Shown: positions 4,954 through 5,014 of the stretch, piece after piece
Layout: each line of letters begins with the position of its first letter
Position numbering within the stretch: position 1 is the first letter of the stretch
From: JAVBKB01 sp031554275
GTDB taxonomy: Bacteria > Bacillota > Bacilli > JARBTR01
Assembly (NCBI GenBank): GCA_031554275.1
Contig: JAVBKB010000052.1
Location: 1 to 5,014 of the forward strand
Direction of reading: 5' to 3'
Length of the DNA stretch: 5,014 nt
Notes under the pieces: generated by a model
Database searches by the model: none
The model's input: the letters and a program-made list of their open reading frames with translations, nothing else
Told to the model about the DNA's origin: nothing
Made by a program: the position numbers and the translations under genes

Positions 4954-5014
4954 TTATGGAGAGTTTGATCCTGGCTCAGGACGAACGCTGGCGGCGTGCC
5001 TAATACATGCAAGT
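4954..5014 (+). rRNA. rrs: 16S ribosomal RNA, 5' end (partial)
   Basis: The first 61 or so bases of 16S rRNA, cut by the window end. The universal 27F site AGAGTTTGATCCTGGCTCAG begins at 4960. It is followed by GACGAACGCTGGCGGCGTGC and CTAATACATGCAAGT, the Firmicute form of the first variable-region flank. The exact mature 5' end is uncertain by a few bases; 4954 is chosen by aligning TTATGGAGAG with the B. subtilis 5' end. Its position just after bofA matches the first rRNA operon near the origin in B. subtilis relatives. Confidence 0.97.

Noticed and set aside
4924..4968. Fourteen-codon leader peptide starting at ATG 4924
   Set aside because: It overlaps the 16S 5' end, lacks a clear ribosome binding site, and rRNA leaders are not translated.

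Overview
The window comes from a low-GC, endospore-forming Firmicute, most likely order Bacillales. The main evidence is the conserved block SRP RNA - dnaX - ebfC(yaaK) - recR - yaaL - bofA followed by a 16S rRNA gene, the arrangement seen near the origin in Bacillus subtilis and relatives. BofA, a regulator of sporulation sigma-K processing, implies a spore former. Strong GGAGG-type ribosome binding sites, two likely TTG starts and sigma-A-like promoters fit the same group. The genus cannot be fixed from this sequence alone.

Layout. Positions 1-330 hold no convincing gene; a short open frame at the left edge weakly resembles the end of a transposase or integrase. Next is a single-gene unit: a promoter at 334-362 with a perfect 15-bp palindrome over its -35, a small lipoprotein of unknown function (best start TTG at 407), and a clear hairpin terminator at 832-859. 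A second unit (promoter 912-940) encodes a short SRP RNA with no Alu domain. Its 5' leader pairs almost end to end with the sequence just before the terminating T-run. tadA, usual upstream of the SRP RNA in B. subtilis, is not seen in this window.

From about 1175 to 4545 five same-strand genes follow: dnaX (clamp-loader subunit), ebfC (nucleoid-associated protein), recR (recombination mediator), yaaL (small DUF2508 protein) and bofA (inhibitor of the SpoIVFB protease). The first four are closely spaced (17-30 bp gaps) and look co-transcribed. bofA sits behind a 79-bp gap with an 11-bp inverted repeat, so its expression may be partly separate.

From 4546 the window enters an rRNA operon: an AT-rich upstream region, a near-consensus promoter (TTGACA, 17 bp, TATATT) with a G at the expected +1, a boxA antitermination element, a leader with several small hairpins, and the first 60 or so bases of 16S rRNA, cut by the window end.

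No wholly new system is apparent; this is mostly conserved housekeeping DNA. The points most worth checking are the SRP RNA without an Alu domain whose outer helix merges into its terminator, the palindrome over the lipoprotein promoter, that lipoprotein itself, and the inverted repeat before bofA.
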